Assembly (NCBI GenBank): GCA_903904765.1
Contig: CAIVEA010000967.1
Span: 1-6,024 of the forward strand
Length of the DNA stretch: 6,024 nt
Direction of reading: 5' to 3'
Source: an uncultured Chloroflexota bacterium
GTDB lineage: Bacteria; Chloroflexota; Anaerolineae; Aggregatilineales; Phototrophicaceae
A program made the position numbers and the translations under genes. Below, one piece after another: positions 1 through 5,647 of this stretch (positions are counted from its first letter, which is position 1; each line of letters starts with the position of its first letter). Below the pieces are notes generated by a model. That model was not told where the DNA came from. It was given only the letters and a program-made list of their open reading frames with translations, and did no database searches.

Positions 1-1
1 C

Positions 2-301
2 ATTGCTCTGGCGCGCGTCATCCTCAAGAACCCGCGCATTCTGGTGCTGGATGAGGCCACCAGCCATCTCGATAGCCAGTCGGAGGCGCTGATTCAGGAT
101 GCGCTCAAAACGGTGATGGCGGGGCGCACCAGCATCGTGATCGCCCACCGTTTGAGTACGATTCTGGCGGCTGACCAAATTCTGGTGCTGGATCGCGGGC
201 GGGTGGTGGAGCGCGGCACGCATGCCGATCTGCTGGCGCAGGGTGGGCTGTACGCGCACCTGTACGAAACGCAATTCAAATCGGATCGCGAACTGGCGTA
301 A
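2..301 (+). CDS. ABC exporter ATP-binding/permease protein, C-terminal fragment
   Basis: This is the last 99 residues of an ABC transporter nucleotide-binding domain; the reading frame is open to the left edge, so the start, Walker A and most of the signature motif lie outside the window. The piece begins with [12 protein letters not shown], the helix that follows the LSGGQ signature. It continues with Walker B and the catalytic glutamate (ILVLDEAT), a D-loop written SHLD instead of the common SALD, and the switch histidine in IVIAHRLST. The tail [21 protein letters not shown] is typical of the fused membrane-plus-ATPase half-exporters of the MsbA/MdlB/LmrA type, where the ATPase domain is C-terminal. 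The domain would act at the inner face of the cytoplasmic membrane, powering export of a lipid, drug or peptide; the substrate cannot be told from this fragment. It ends 45 bp before the convergent aminotransferase gene. Confidence 0.93.
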   Translation: MALARVILKNPRILVLDEATSHLDSQSEALIQDALKTVMAGRTSIVIAHRLSTILAADQILVLDRGRVVERGTHADLLAQGGLYAHLYETQFKSDRELA

Positions 302-337
302 AAAACCTCGCCCCTCAACTGCACGGTTGAGGGGTGA
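300..337 (-). terminator. Rho-independent terminator between convergent genes
   Basis: CCCCTCAAC (311-319) pairs perfectly with GTTGAGGGG (326-334) around a six-base loop. On the minus strand the hairpin is followed after CGAGG by a run of six T (positions 305 to 300), which overlaps the stop codon of the ABC gene, so it mainly terminates the aminotransferase transcript. On the plus strand the stem can be extended by T308-A337 and C309-G336 with a G-U pair at 310/335, but no T run follows, so termination of the ABC transcript would be weaker. Confidence 0.75.
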
Positions 338-346
338 AATTGCGGG

Positions 347-1708
347 TTAGGTTTCCAACCGCGTCAGGCCGCGATCTATCCGCGCCACCATTTCGTCCGC
401 CTCGGCGCGGGTCATGATGTACGGCGGGGCGATCAGCAGCGTGTTGCCGGGATGCACCGGAATCACGATCACGCCTTCTTCGCGGCAAGCCACCCGCACC
501 GCTGTGCCGTGCTGCCCCAACGTAGCGAACCGGCTGGCATCGTGCGGGCGCAATTCCAGCCCGAACAGCATCCCTTTGCCCCGCGCCGCCACGAACGAGG
601 GATGATGCGCCAGCGAACGCAGCCCTTCCAGAATATACGCGCCCATCTCGGCAGCACGTTCCACCAGCCCGTCGCGCTCGATCACATCCAGCGTCGCCAC
701 CGCCGCCGCGCACGCCACCGGATGCCCGCCGTAGGTCTGCCCGTGCCGGAACATACGCTCCGCGCCGCCGTCGAAGCAATCTGCGATTTCCTCTTTGACG
801 AGAGTCGCGCCAACCGGCAAATAGCCACTGGATAAGCCCTTTGAGAGCGTCATGATGTCCGGCACAACATCGCTGTGCTGGCAGGCGAACCAGCGTCCGG
901 TGCGCCCGCAGCCCGTGATGATCTCGTCGCAACTGAGCAGGATGCCGTAGCGATCGCACACCTTGCGCAGGGCAGGCAGGAAGCTGTCATCGGGGATGGC
1001 GACGTTGATGGCGGTGTTCATCGGGTCGAGATGCACCATCGAAACCGTATCGGGGTTTTCACGCAGGATGGTTTCCTCGATCTCACGGGCATGTTCCGCC
1101 CCGCACCCCGGCTGCGGCATCGGGGCGATTCGCCCGTTCGATTCGGTCTGGAAGATGTAGTTGCGGGTGGCGTGGTAATTGCCGTCCACCATCATCGCGC
1201 CGTAGGTCACGCCATGATATGCACCATGCCGCGTGATGACCTTCGTGCGGGCGACATCCCCGCGCATGTAGTGATACTGGCGTGCGACCTTGATGGCGAC
1301 ATCCACCGCCTCGCTGCCGCCCGGTGTCAGATGCACGCGGTTCAGGCTGCCCGGTGCGAGTTGCGCCAGCCGTTCTGCGAGGCGAATCTGGGGGACGGTG
1401 GTATAACGGAACGTATCGGTGAAGGCAATCGCTTCTAACTGGTCGGTGATGGCGGCGTTGATCTCCGGGCGGCCATGCCCCGTCACCATCGCCTCCAACG
1501 CGCCCACTGCATCAATATAACTGCGGCCATCGGAGTCCCACTGCCACACGCCCCGCGCCTGCACCATGACACGCGGGCTGTCGTCGCTGGCAAGCTGGCT
1601 GACCATGCTGTAGGGCATCCACAGGTGTTCGCGGGCGGCAGCGCGGAGTTGCGCCGAATCGGGACGGGCGGGGATGGTTTCCGGCGGGGTCACGTTGAAG
1701 TGGGTCAT
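347..1708 (-). CDS. Class III PLP-dependent aminotransferase
   Basis: A full-length (453 aa) cytoplasmic fold-type I transaminase of the omega-amino acid:pyruvate / acetylornithine / GABA class (class III). Visible landmarks are EHLWMPYS near residue 30, the cofactor phosphate loop TPGGSE (128-133), the ring-stacking region AYHG with H165, the pyridine-nitrogen aspartate D261 in LLSCDEIITGCGRTG, the Schiff-base lysine K290 in TLSKGLSSGYLPVGA, and T325 in HGQTYGGHP, which contacts the phosphate from the partner subunit of the dimer. The usual AEPV-x-GAGG segment reads HLDPMNTAIN (226-235), so the gate glutamate position is Asp and the glycines are gone; this makes a standard GABA or ornithine activity doubtful. 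The amino donor is not identifiable. The start is firm: its ATG overlaps the regulator's TGA (ATGA), with a GAGG ribosome site (1716-1719) seven bases upstream. The arrangement implies coexpression with the GntR regulator, which probably senses a substrate or product. Confidence 0.93.
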   Translation of the reverse strand: MTHFNVTPPETIPARPDSAQLRAAAREHLWMPYSMVSQLASDDSPRVMVQARGVWQWDSDGRSYIDAVGALEAMVTGHGRPEINAAITDQLEAIAFTDTFRYTTVPQIRLAERLAQLAPGSLNRVHLTPGGSEAVDVAIKVARQYHYMRGDVARTKVITRHGAYHGVTYGAMMVDGNYHATRNYIFQTESNGRIAPMPQPGCGAEHAREIEETILRENPDTVSMVHLDPMNTAINVAIPDDSFLPALRKVCDRYGILLSCDEIITGCGRTGRWFACQHSDVVPDIMTLSKGLSSGYLPVGATLVKEEIADCFDGGAERMFRHGQTYGGHPVACAAAVATLDVIERDGLVERAAEMGAYILEGLRSLAHHPSFVAARGKGMLFGLELRPHDASRFATLGQHGTAVRVACREEGVIVIPVHPGNTLLIAPPYIMTRAEADEMVARIDRGLTRLET

Positions 1709-2442
1709 GATTTGGCCTCGAAGTTCTGCGCGATGACCTGATGGGCGTAATCCAGATGGCTATCCATCGCACGGCTGGCAGCCTGCGAATCGTGTGTGGC
1801 GATGGCATCCACCACCGCCTGATGCTGGTCATGGATGAGCGCGGTAGAACCGGTATAGCGCGTCCAAACGGTTTGAAAATGCACACGCAAATGCTCGACC
1901 AGCGGCGTAAGCACCAGCACCAGCATCCGGTTGTGCGTGGCCTCCGCCAGAAACAGGTGGAACTCCAGATCGAGCTTGCCGGCTTCGCTGGCTGAGCCTT
2001 CGTGCAGGCGCAACTGGTCAATCAGCGATTGCAGATGCGCGATGTCCTCCGGCGTGGCATACTGCGCCGCCGCCGCCGCAATCCCGCTTTCCAGAATCCG
2101 GCGCAACTGGTCAATCTCCAGCGTGTCGGACTCCGGCGGATACTGGAGATGCAGGTAAATTTCCAGCGTGCGCGTGACGGCGCGGGCATCGGGCATACGG
2201 ACGAACACGCCCTGTCCGGTGCGCGTTTGCAACAGCCCCCGCGCTTCCAGCAGTTTGAGCGCCTCGCGGATGATGGTGCGGCTTACATCGAACAGGGCGG
2301 CCAACTCGCGCTCCGAGGGCAGTTTGTCCCCCGGCTTGAGCATCCCCGCCCGCAGCTGGCTTTCGAGGCGATCTGCCACCTGCTCACACACGCGGTTGCG
2401 ATCTATCGAGGTGTCAAATCCGATCAGGAAATCGTTGCTCAT
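1705..2442 (-). CDS. FadR-subfamily GntR transcriptional regulator (FCD domain)
   Basis: A 245-residue one-component regulator. Residues 16-82 form the winged helix-turn-helix: KPGDKLPSERELAALFDVSR, then TIIREALKLLEARGLL and the wing TRTGQGVFVR. Residues 110-237 form the all-helical FCD ligand domain, with the four usual metal-site residues in place: D158 and H162 (LDLEFH), H207 (HDQHQAVVDAI) and H229 (MDSHL). Members of this family usually repress catabolic genes and release DNA when a carboxylate binds next to the metal. It is the first gene of a two-gene operon and overlaps the aminotransferase by four bases. The start has an AAGGAGG ribosome site (2447-2453, complement) four bases away. 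A palindromic operator on its own -10 box implies autorepression. The effector is unknown; an amino acid, keto acid or amine handled by the aminotransferase is an inference from context. Confidence 0.94.
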   Translation of the reverse strand: MSNDFLIGFDTSIDRNRVCEQVADRLESQLRAGMLKPGDKLPSERELAALFDVSRTIIREALKLLEARGLLQTRTGQGVFVRMPDARAVTRTLEIYLHLQYPPESDTLEIDQLRRILESGIAAAAAQYATPEDIAHLQSLIDQLRLHEGSASEAGKLDLEFHLFLAEATHNRMLVLVLTPLVEHLRVHFQTVWTRYTGSTALIHDQHQAVVDAIATHDSQAASRAMDSHLDYAHQVIAQNFEAKS

Positions 2443-2454
2443 AGCGCCTCCTTG

Positions 2455-2478
2455 AACTGGTATACCAGTATACCAGTA
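2455..2478. promoter_or_regulatory. Probable GntR operator: palindrome plus an extra half-site
   Basis: ACTGGTATACCAGT (2456-2469) is a perfect 14-bp palindrome. Its core TGGTATACCA fits the TGG-n-CCA style of operators bound by FadR-subfamily regulators. The half TATACCAG is repeated in tandem (2461-2468 and 2469-2476), so a third half-site lies outward at an 8-bp step. The array covers the -10 box and start point of the regulator's own promoter, which is where an autorepressor would block polymerase. Binding by the adjacent regulator is inferred from position and motif style. Confidence 0.75.
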
Positions 2479-2494
2479 CGGGGTGGCGTGTCAA
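2467..2494 (-). promoter_or_regulatory. Sigma-70-type promoter of the gntR-aminotransferase operon
   Basis: Read on the minus strand: TTGACA (2494-2489), a 16-bp spacer ending in TGG, then TATACT (2472-2467). The -35 is perfect, the -10 differs at one position, and the TGG gives an extended -10. Transcription should begin near 2460, leaving a leader of about 17 bases that contains the AAGGAGG site. This is the strongest promoter match in the left half of the window and would need a repressor to be silent. Confidence 0.8.
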
Positions 2495-2522
2495 ATTTCG
2501 ACTCAGCATTCATGGCGGCTCG

Positions 2523-2531
2523 TGCTATACT
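2523..2531 (+). promoter_or_regulatory. Extended -10 promoter of pth
   Basis: TGCTATACT combines the TGN extension with a near-consensus -10 (TATACT, 2526-2531). No convincing -35 lies at 16-18 bp (TCAGCA is at 2503-2508). Transcription would start near 2538, giving a leader of about 27 bases to the ATG at 2565, or an almost leaderless message if the ATG at 2541 is used. Confidence 0.5.
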
Positions 2532-2564
2532 TCGCCGCCGATGAGCAGCGAGGCGCAGGACAGC

Positions 2565-3149
2565 ATGACCGACTGGTATTTGATCGTTGGGCTGGGCAAC
2601 CCCGGCAGCGAATATGAGGACACCCGCCACAACGTCGGCTTCCGCGTGGCGGACGAACTGGCGCGCCGTTACGGGCTGTCGTTCGGCAAGAAGGAACGCA
2701 AGGCGCTGGCCGCCACCGGAACGATTCGCAATCGCAAAGTGGTGCTCGCCAAGCCACAGACCTACATGAACCTCAGCGGGGAGGCGGTGCGGTCGCTGGT
2801 GGATTTCTACAAGATCGAGATGCCGCGCATCCTGATTATCTGCGACGATCTTGACCTGCCGTTGGGGACGGTGCGCCTGCGTCAGTCCGGCAGCGCGGGC
2901 GGGCAAAACGGGGTCAAGAGCGTCATCCAGCACCTCGGCACGCAGGATTTCAACCGCCTGCGCTTCGGCATCAGCCGCCCGCCGGGGAAGATGGCCGCCA
3001 AAGATTACGTGCTGGGGGCGTTCAAAGGTGATGAGGCCATCCTCGCCGCGCAGGTAATTGACCGCGCCGCTGATGCCACCGAAACATGGCTGACTGACGG
3101 AATCGAACTGGCGATGACACGGCACAACGGCAGCATCGAGGCACTCTGA
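2565..3149 (+). CDS. pth: Peptidyl-tRNA hydrolase
   Basis: Bacterial Pth1, a monomeric cytoplasmic enzyme that cleaves the ester bond of peptidyl-tRNAs dropped by stalled ribosomes and so recycles the tRNA. From the ATG at 2565 it is 194 residues, the same length as the E. coli enzyme, opening with MTDWYLIVGLGNPG. Active-site positions visible are N12, the catalytic H22 (TRHNVGF), N69 (KPQTYMNLSG), D94 (ICDDLDLPLG) and N115. The residue before N115's glycine-rich loop is Gln114 (AGGQNGVKS), where E. coli has His113. The C-terminal region (KMAAKDYVLGAF) is normal. An in-frame ATG at 2541 would add eight residues (MSSEAQDS). I prefer 2565 because it matches the family N-terminus and has GAGG/AGGA upstream, whereas 2541 has no ribosome site and lies only a few bases from the predicted transcript start. 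The next gene follows after 38 bp without a terminator. Confidence 0.96.
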   Translation: MTDWYLIVGLGNPGSEYEDTRHNVGFRVADELARRYGLSFGKKERKALAATGTIRNRKVVLAKPQTYMNLSGEAVRSLVDFYKIEMPRILIICDDLDLPLGTVRLRQSGSAGGQNGVKSVIQHLGTQDFNRLRFGISRPPGKMAAKDYVLGAFKGDEAILAAQVIDRAADATETWLTDGIELAMTRHNGSIEAL

Positions 3150-3187
3150 TTCTGCGCCGCCGCCATAAATGAGCAAAGTGTCGCCAG

Positions 3188-3739
3188 ATGGCCGAAACGC
3201 TTAGAACGTCTATCACGCTCCCCAAGACGCTGCACCAGCAAGTGCAAGCGGTGGCCGAGCGCCTCCATATCTCCCGCAATCAGGTGGTTCGGATGGCGCT
3301 TGAGCAGTTCATCAGCCGCTATCCCGATTCAACAATGGTTGAGGAACAGCACCCCCTTGATGAAGGGCGGTTAGCCATTCATCAAGGCGATATTTACTGG
3401 GTGCGGCTTGCAAATCCAGCGGATACCGAAGCGAGCATTCCCCATCCGCATGTGATTATTCAGGATGATCTTTTGAATCACAGCCGCATTCCTACGATTG
3501 TGACCTGTGCGCTGACCTCGAACCTCGAACGCGCCCGTTTGCCGGGGAATGTGCTGCTGGACATGGGCGAGGCGGATTTGCCCAAGCAGAGCGTCGTGGA
3601 AGTCTCGAAAGTGTCTACCATCGCTAAAACGCAACTTGGAGCCTATATCGGGACGTTAAGCGACCAGCGGGTGAGCCAGATATTGGCGGGTATGCAGTTC
3701 CTACAGCGGGCATTTTTCACGCCTCATCAGGATCGGTGA
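3188..3739 (+). CDS. RHH antitoxin-MazF/PemK-like toxin fusion protein
   Basis: A 183-residue protein that joins two parts normally encoded by separate toxin-antitoxin genes. Residues 5-45 (RTSITLPKTLHQQVQAVAE, then HISRNQVVRMALEQFISRY) have the strand-helix-helix pattern of CopG/Arc-type ribbon-helix-helix DNA-binding antitoxins. After a charged linker (about 46-64), residues 65-177 follow the MazF/PemK endoribonuclease fold: HQGDIYWVRL, HPHVIIQDD, IPTIVTCALTSN, GNVLLDMGEADLPKQSVVEVSKVSTI and the C-terminal helix. MazF Thr48 appears as T110, but the Arg of the usual RPV block is H86 and the Arg of the RTI block is S143. The first in-frame ATG after a TGA (3170-3172) is at 3188, with no clear ribosome site. 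An internal ATG at codon 50 (3335) sits exactly between the domains. Wobble positions look less GC-rich than in the neighbours, suggesting transfer. It could be cotranscribed with pth. Toxicity of the fused form is unproven. Confidence 0.85.
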   Translation: MAETLRTSITLPKTLHQQVQAVAERLHISRNQVVRMALEQFISRYPDSTMVEEQHPLDEGRLAIHQGDIYWVRLANPADTEASIPHPHVIIQDDLLNHSRIPTIVTCALTSNLERARLPGNVLLDMGEADLPKQSVVEVSKVSTIAKTQLGAYIGTLSDQRVSQILAGMQFLQRAFFTPHQDR

Positions 3740-4541
3740 GGGCGCGGATATAACGCTCCGCCGAAACGCGCACTTTGGCTTTCGCGTCGCCATCCATTAC
3801 CTCACCGAACCCCTCGTACAGCCGATCAAATGCGAACGGCTCGACTGCTGCCACAATCCGGCGCACCTTTGAGGGCGGCAGCGGCAAATCATTAGGGTAA
3901 CTGTACATGAAGGTGGCATAGCGCACATCCGCCGCCACATCAATTGTGTCCGCCGTCAGCAGCACCCCACGCCCCGCCGCACCCGCTGGCCAGTGTACCA
4001 CCGCCGAACCGGGGAAATGCCCGCCGCAGCAGATCAGCGTCAGGCCGCCGAACAGCGGCAGCGTATCCCCTTCCCAGCACTGTACCGCCTCGTCCGGGTG
4101 TGTGATGTAGGGGGCGTTGCCGGCGTGGATGTAAACCGGCACACCGCCGAAAGCGCGACTCCACTCGACCATTGCTGTATGAAAATGGGGATGTGAGATA
4201 GCGATGGCGCGAAGGCCGCCCAGCGCCCGCACCGCCTGTATCCCCGCCTCATCGAGGTACGGCACACAGTCCCACAGCAGATTGCCTTCGGGGGTTTGCA
4301 CCAGATGGGCATATTGCCCGATGCCCACTTTCGGCTCTGGCTTCAGGTGATACAGGCCGGGTTCAAGCGGCTCGATGTGCAACTGGTGATCGTGTGTCGC
4401 CCGCAGCGCGTCCTGCGTCGTCCACTGCTGCCCATTGGCGTTCACATACTGGCGCTCATCCTCGCAGATCAAGCAGTGCGCGGGCGGCTGATCGGATTCG
4501 GGGTAGTGTGCGCCGCAGGTGACGCAGAGATAGACTGGCAT
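3717..4541 (-). CDS. Metallo-beta-lactamase-fold hydrolase with N-terminal zinc ribbon
   Basis: A 274-residue protein in two parts. Residues 6-26 contain CVTC and CLIC (C6, C9, C23, C26), a rubredoxin-like zinc knuckle. From about residue 60 the metallo-beta-lactamase fold appears: strand segments around LVQTPEGNLLWDC, the first metal motif HPHFH (117-121), a second histidine in GGHFPGSAV (H175), and the aspartate in LLTADTI (D198). The first motif lacks the usual Asp-His ending (HxHxDH), having HxHxH-T instead, so a full two-metal site is not assured, and I see no clear final histidine near the C-terminus. Substrate unknown; no signal peptide, so it should be cytoplasmic. The start has AAGGAG (4549-4554, complement) seven bases upstream. 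The hydrolase gene ends 60 bp upstream on the same strand, so they may share a transcript. The 3' end overlaps the convergent toxin-like gene by 23 bp. Confidence 0.87.
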   Translation of the reverse strand: MPVYLCVTCGAHYPESDQPPAHCLICEDERQYVNANGQQWTTQDALRATHDHQLHIEPLEPGLYHLKPEPKVGIGQYAHLVQTPEGNLLWDCVPYLDEAGIQAVRALGGLRAIAISHPHFHTAMVEWSRAFGGVPVYIHAGNAPYITHPDEAVQCWEGDTLPLFGGLTLICCGGHFPGSAVVHWPAGAAGRGVLLTADTIDVAADVRYATFMYSYPNDLPLPPSKVRRIVAAVEPFAFDRLYEGFGEVMDGDAKAKVRVSAERYIRALTDPDEA

Positions 4542-4601
4542 GGCGCGACTCCTTCAATATGACGAGGCTGATGAAGGAGCATAGCATGATTTGCGTAATG
4601 C

Positions 4602-5420
4602 CTACCCATGAGGGTGGGCGAGGGCGTGAGATTCTTGCAGTAGGAAGCGCAGCGCGTCCGGCAGCCGCCGCGCCCATGCCGCCTCGTTGTGTTCGGCCTC
4701 CGCTTCCACCACGTAGCGCATATCCTGACCATCGCGCCAGCCTCGCGCCAGCAGGGTTGCATGCAGCTTACGGGCGCTGCTCTCGCGCGTGCCGTTATCC
4801 AGATACAGCCGTCCGGCGCGGTGCATCTGGGCGCTCACATACGGGTAGATTGAGCCACCGCCCACCCATGTCGAGGGACTCATCACCCCCGCGAAGCCGA
4901 ACGTTTCCGGGCGGTGGAAGAACCCGTACAGGCTAATGAGGCCGCCCATAGATGATCCTATAATACCCGTGTGTACGGCGGCGGACAGCGTGCGGAATGA
5001 CCCGTCAATCTGCGGCTTGAGCGTATCCGCCAGAAACGCCAGATAATCCGCGCCGCGCCCGTTTTCGTAGTGCGTGAACGGGTTGTATTCGGGGAAGCGC
5101 AGCGGCGTATTCCACACGCCGACCACGATGGCTTCTCGGCCTTCGGTGGCCAGCTGCATCAGCGTTTCATCCACGTCCCATTCTTGCCCCGCGAAGCCTG
5201 TTGCCCGGTCAAACAGGTTTTGCCCATCGTGCATGTAAAGCACCGGATAGCGGCGGCGCTTCTGCGTCCAGTAGGACGGGGGCAGCAGCACCACCACCGG
5301 ACGCGCATTTTGTAATTGCGGACTCCACCCTTCCGGCAGCACGCGCAGTTCACCGATGGCGGTGCTTGCCCCCGGTTGCCAATCGCGGTAATTCAGCCAT
5401 TCAAGTGGTTGTGCGGGCAT
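4602..5420 (-). CDS. Enterochelin-esterase-like alpha/beta hydrolase
   Basis: A 272-residue alpha/beta hydrolase of the putative esterase (esterase D / Fes) family. After an N-terminal strand region comes VVVLLPPSYW and YPVLYMHDGQNLFD (oxyanion side), then the nucleophile elbow GSSMGG with S157, the acid D208 in RLYLDNGT and the histidine H244 in AEAEHNEAAW, so the triad is complete. No signal peptide or lipobox is seen, so action in the cytoplasm on a soluble ester is expected; the substrate (siderophore, acyl ester or thioester) is not identifiable. The frame stays open upstream to a GTG at 5501, but that extension is poor and cysteine-rich. The ATG at 5420 has AAAGGA five bases before it and gives the plausible start MPAQPLEWLNYRDW. 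ATGs at 5426 and 5441 are alternatives. It precedes the metallo-beta-lactamase-fold gene on the same strand. Confidence 0.85.
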   Translation of the reverse strand: MPAQPLEWLNYRDWQPGASTAIGELRVLPEGWSPQLQNARPVVVLLPPSYWTQKRRRYPVLYMHDGQNLFDRATGFAGQEWDVDETLMQLATEGREAIVVGVWNTPLRFPEYNPFTHYENGRGADYLAFLADTLKPQIDGSFRTLSAAVHTGIIGSSMGGLISLYGFFHRPETFGFAGVMSPSTWVGGGSIYPYVSAQMHRAGRLYLDNGTRESSARKLHATLLARGWRDGQDMRYVVEAEAEHNEAAWARRLPDALRFLLQESHALAHPHG

Positions 5421-5425
5421 CTTCA

Positions 5426-5431
5426 TCCTTT
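5426..5431 (-). promoter_or_regulatory. Ribosome binding site fixing the hydrolase start
   Basis: AAAGGA on the minus strand lies five bases before the ATG at 5420. It favours this start over the ATG at 5441, which has only AGGA at short spacing, and over the GTG at 5501, which has none. Confidence 0.6.
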
Positions 5432-5511
5432 GCAGGCGCATTTTTCCTAAAGCGCATCGGCAGCCATTTTCGGGCATTCCACCACAAAAAAAGGGACTCA
5501 CGGGAAAAATC

Positions 5512-5541
5512 TTGACAAAACCCTAACAAATGTCGCATATT
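5512..5541 (+). promoter_or_regulatory. Promoter of the small basic protein gene
   Basis: A perfect TTGACA (5512-5517) is followed after 18 bp by CATATT (5536-5541), four of six to consensus. Initiation would fall near 5548, inside the left arm of an inverted repeat, and give a leader of about 136 bases. A second weak pair (TTGCGT at 5556, TATTAA at 5581, 19-bp spacer) is less convincing. Confidence 0.6.
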
Positions 5542-5573
5542 TTTCCCCTAAATGCTTGCGTGTTTAGGGAAAA
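5541..5573 (+). repeat. Imperfect inverted repeat TTTTCCCCTAAA / TTTAGGGAAAA
   Basis: TTTTCCCCTAAA (5541-5552) pairs with TTTAGGGAAAA (5563-5573) with one bulged C and a ten-base spacer. It starts right at the -10 box, so it may be a protein-binding operator in DNA, an RNA hairpin at the 5' end of the leader, or both. Confidence 0.65.
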
Positions 5574-5604
5574 TCTGCAATATTAACTATAGGTTATGAG
5601 ATTC

Positions 5605-5622
5605 TTCCCTCACATAAGGGAA
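5605..5622 (+). promoter_or_regulatory. Leader hairpin 2 (TTCCCT / AGGGAA)
   Basis: TTCCCT (5605-5610) and AGGGAA (5617-5622) form a six-pair stem with a CACATA loop in the 5' leader. It repeats the same AGGGAA core as the upstream inverted repeat. Modest stability on its own. Confidence 0.45.
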
Positions 5623-5647
5623 AACTCAAAGTACCTATCCCAATAGA

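Noticed and set aside
315..959. Long open frame on the minus strand (214 codons) within the aminotransferase gene
   Set aside because: It lies inside the aminotransferase in another frame, is dominated by Arg/Gly/Ala as expected from out-of-frame GC-rich DNA, and shows no recognisable motif.
875..1438. 187-codon open frame on the plus strand inside the aminotransferase
   Set aside because: Antisense shadow of a well-supported gene; no start signal or domain.
2439..3176. 245-codon open frame on the minus strand opposite pth
   Set aside because: Antisense shadow of pth, whose active-site motifs are complete on the plus strand; the antisense product resembles no family and has no ribosome site.
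4601..4618. Hairpin CCTACCC-ATGA-GGGTGGG at the end of the hydrolase gene
   Set aside because: A seven-pair stem with one wobble but no T run on either strand, and it overlaps the last codons; not a convincing terminator.
4559..4936. 125-codon plus-strand open frame opposite the hydrolase
   Set aside because: Antisense shadow with low-complexity Pro/Arg/Ser content and no supporting signals.
5421..5501. N-terminal extension of the hydrolase to a GTG at 5501
   Set aside because: The extra 27 residues are cysteine-rich, look non-coding, lack a ribosome site, and an AAAGGA site supports the ATG at 5420.
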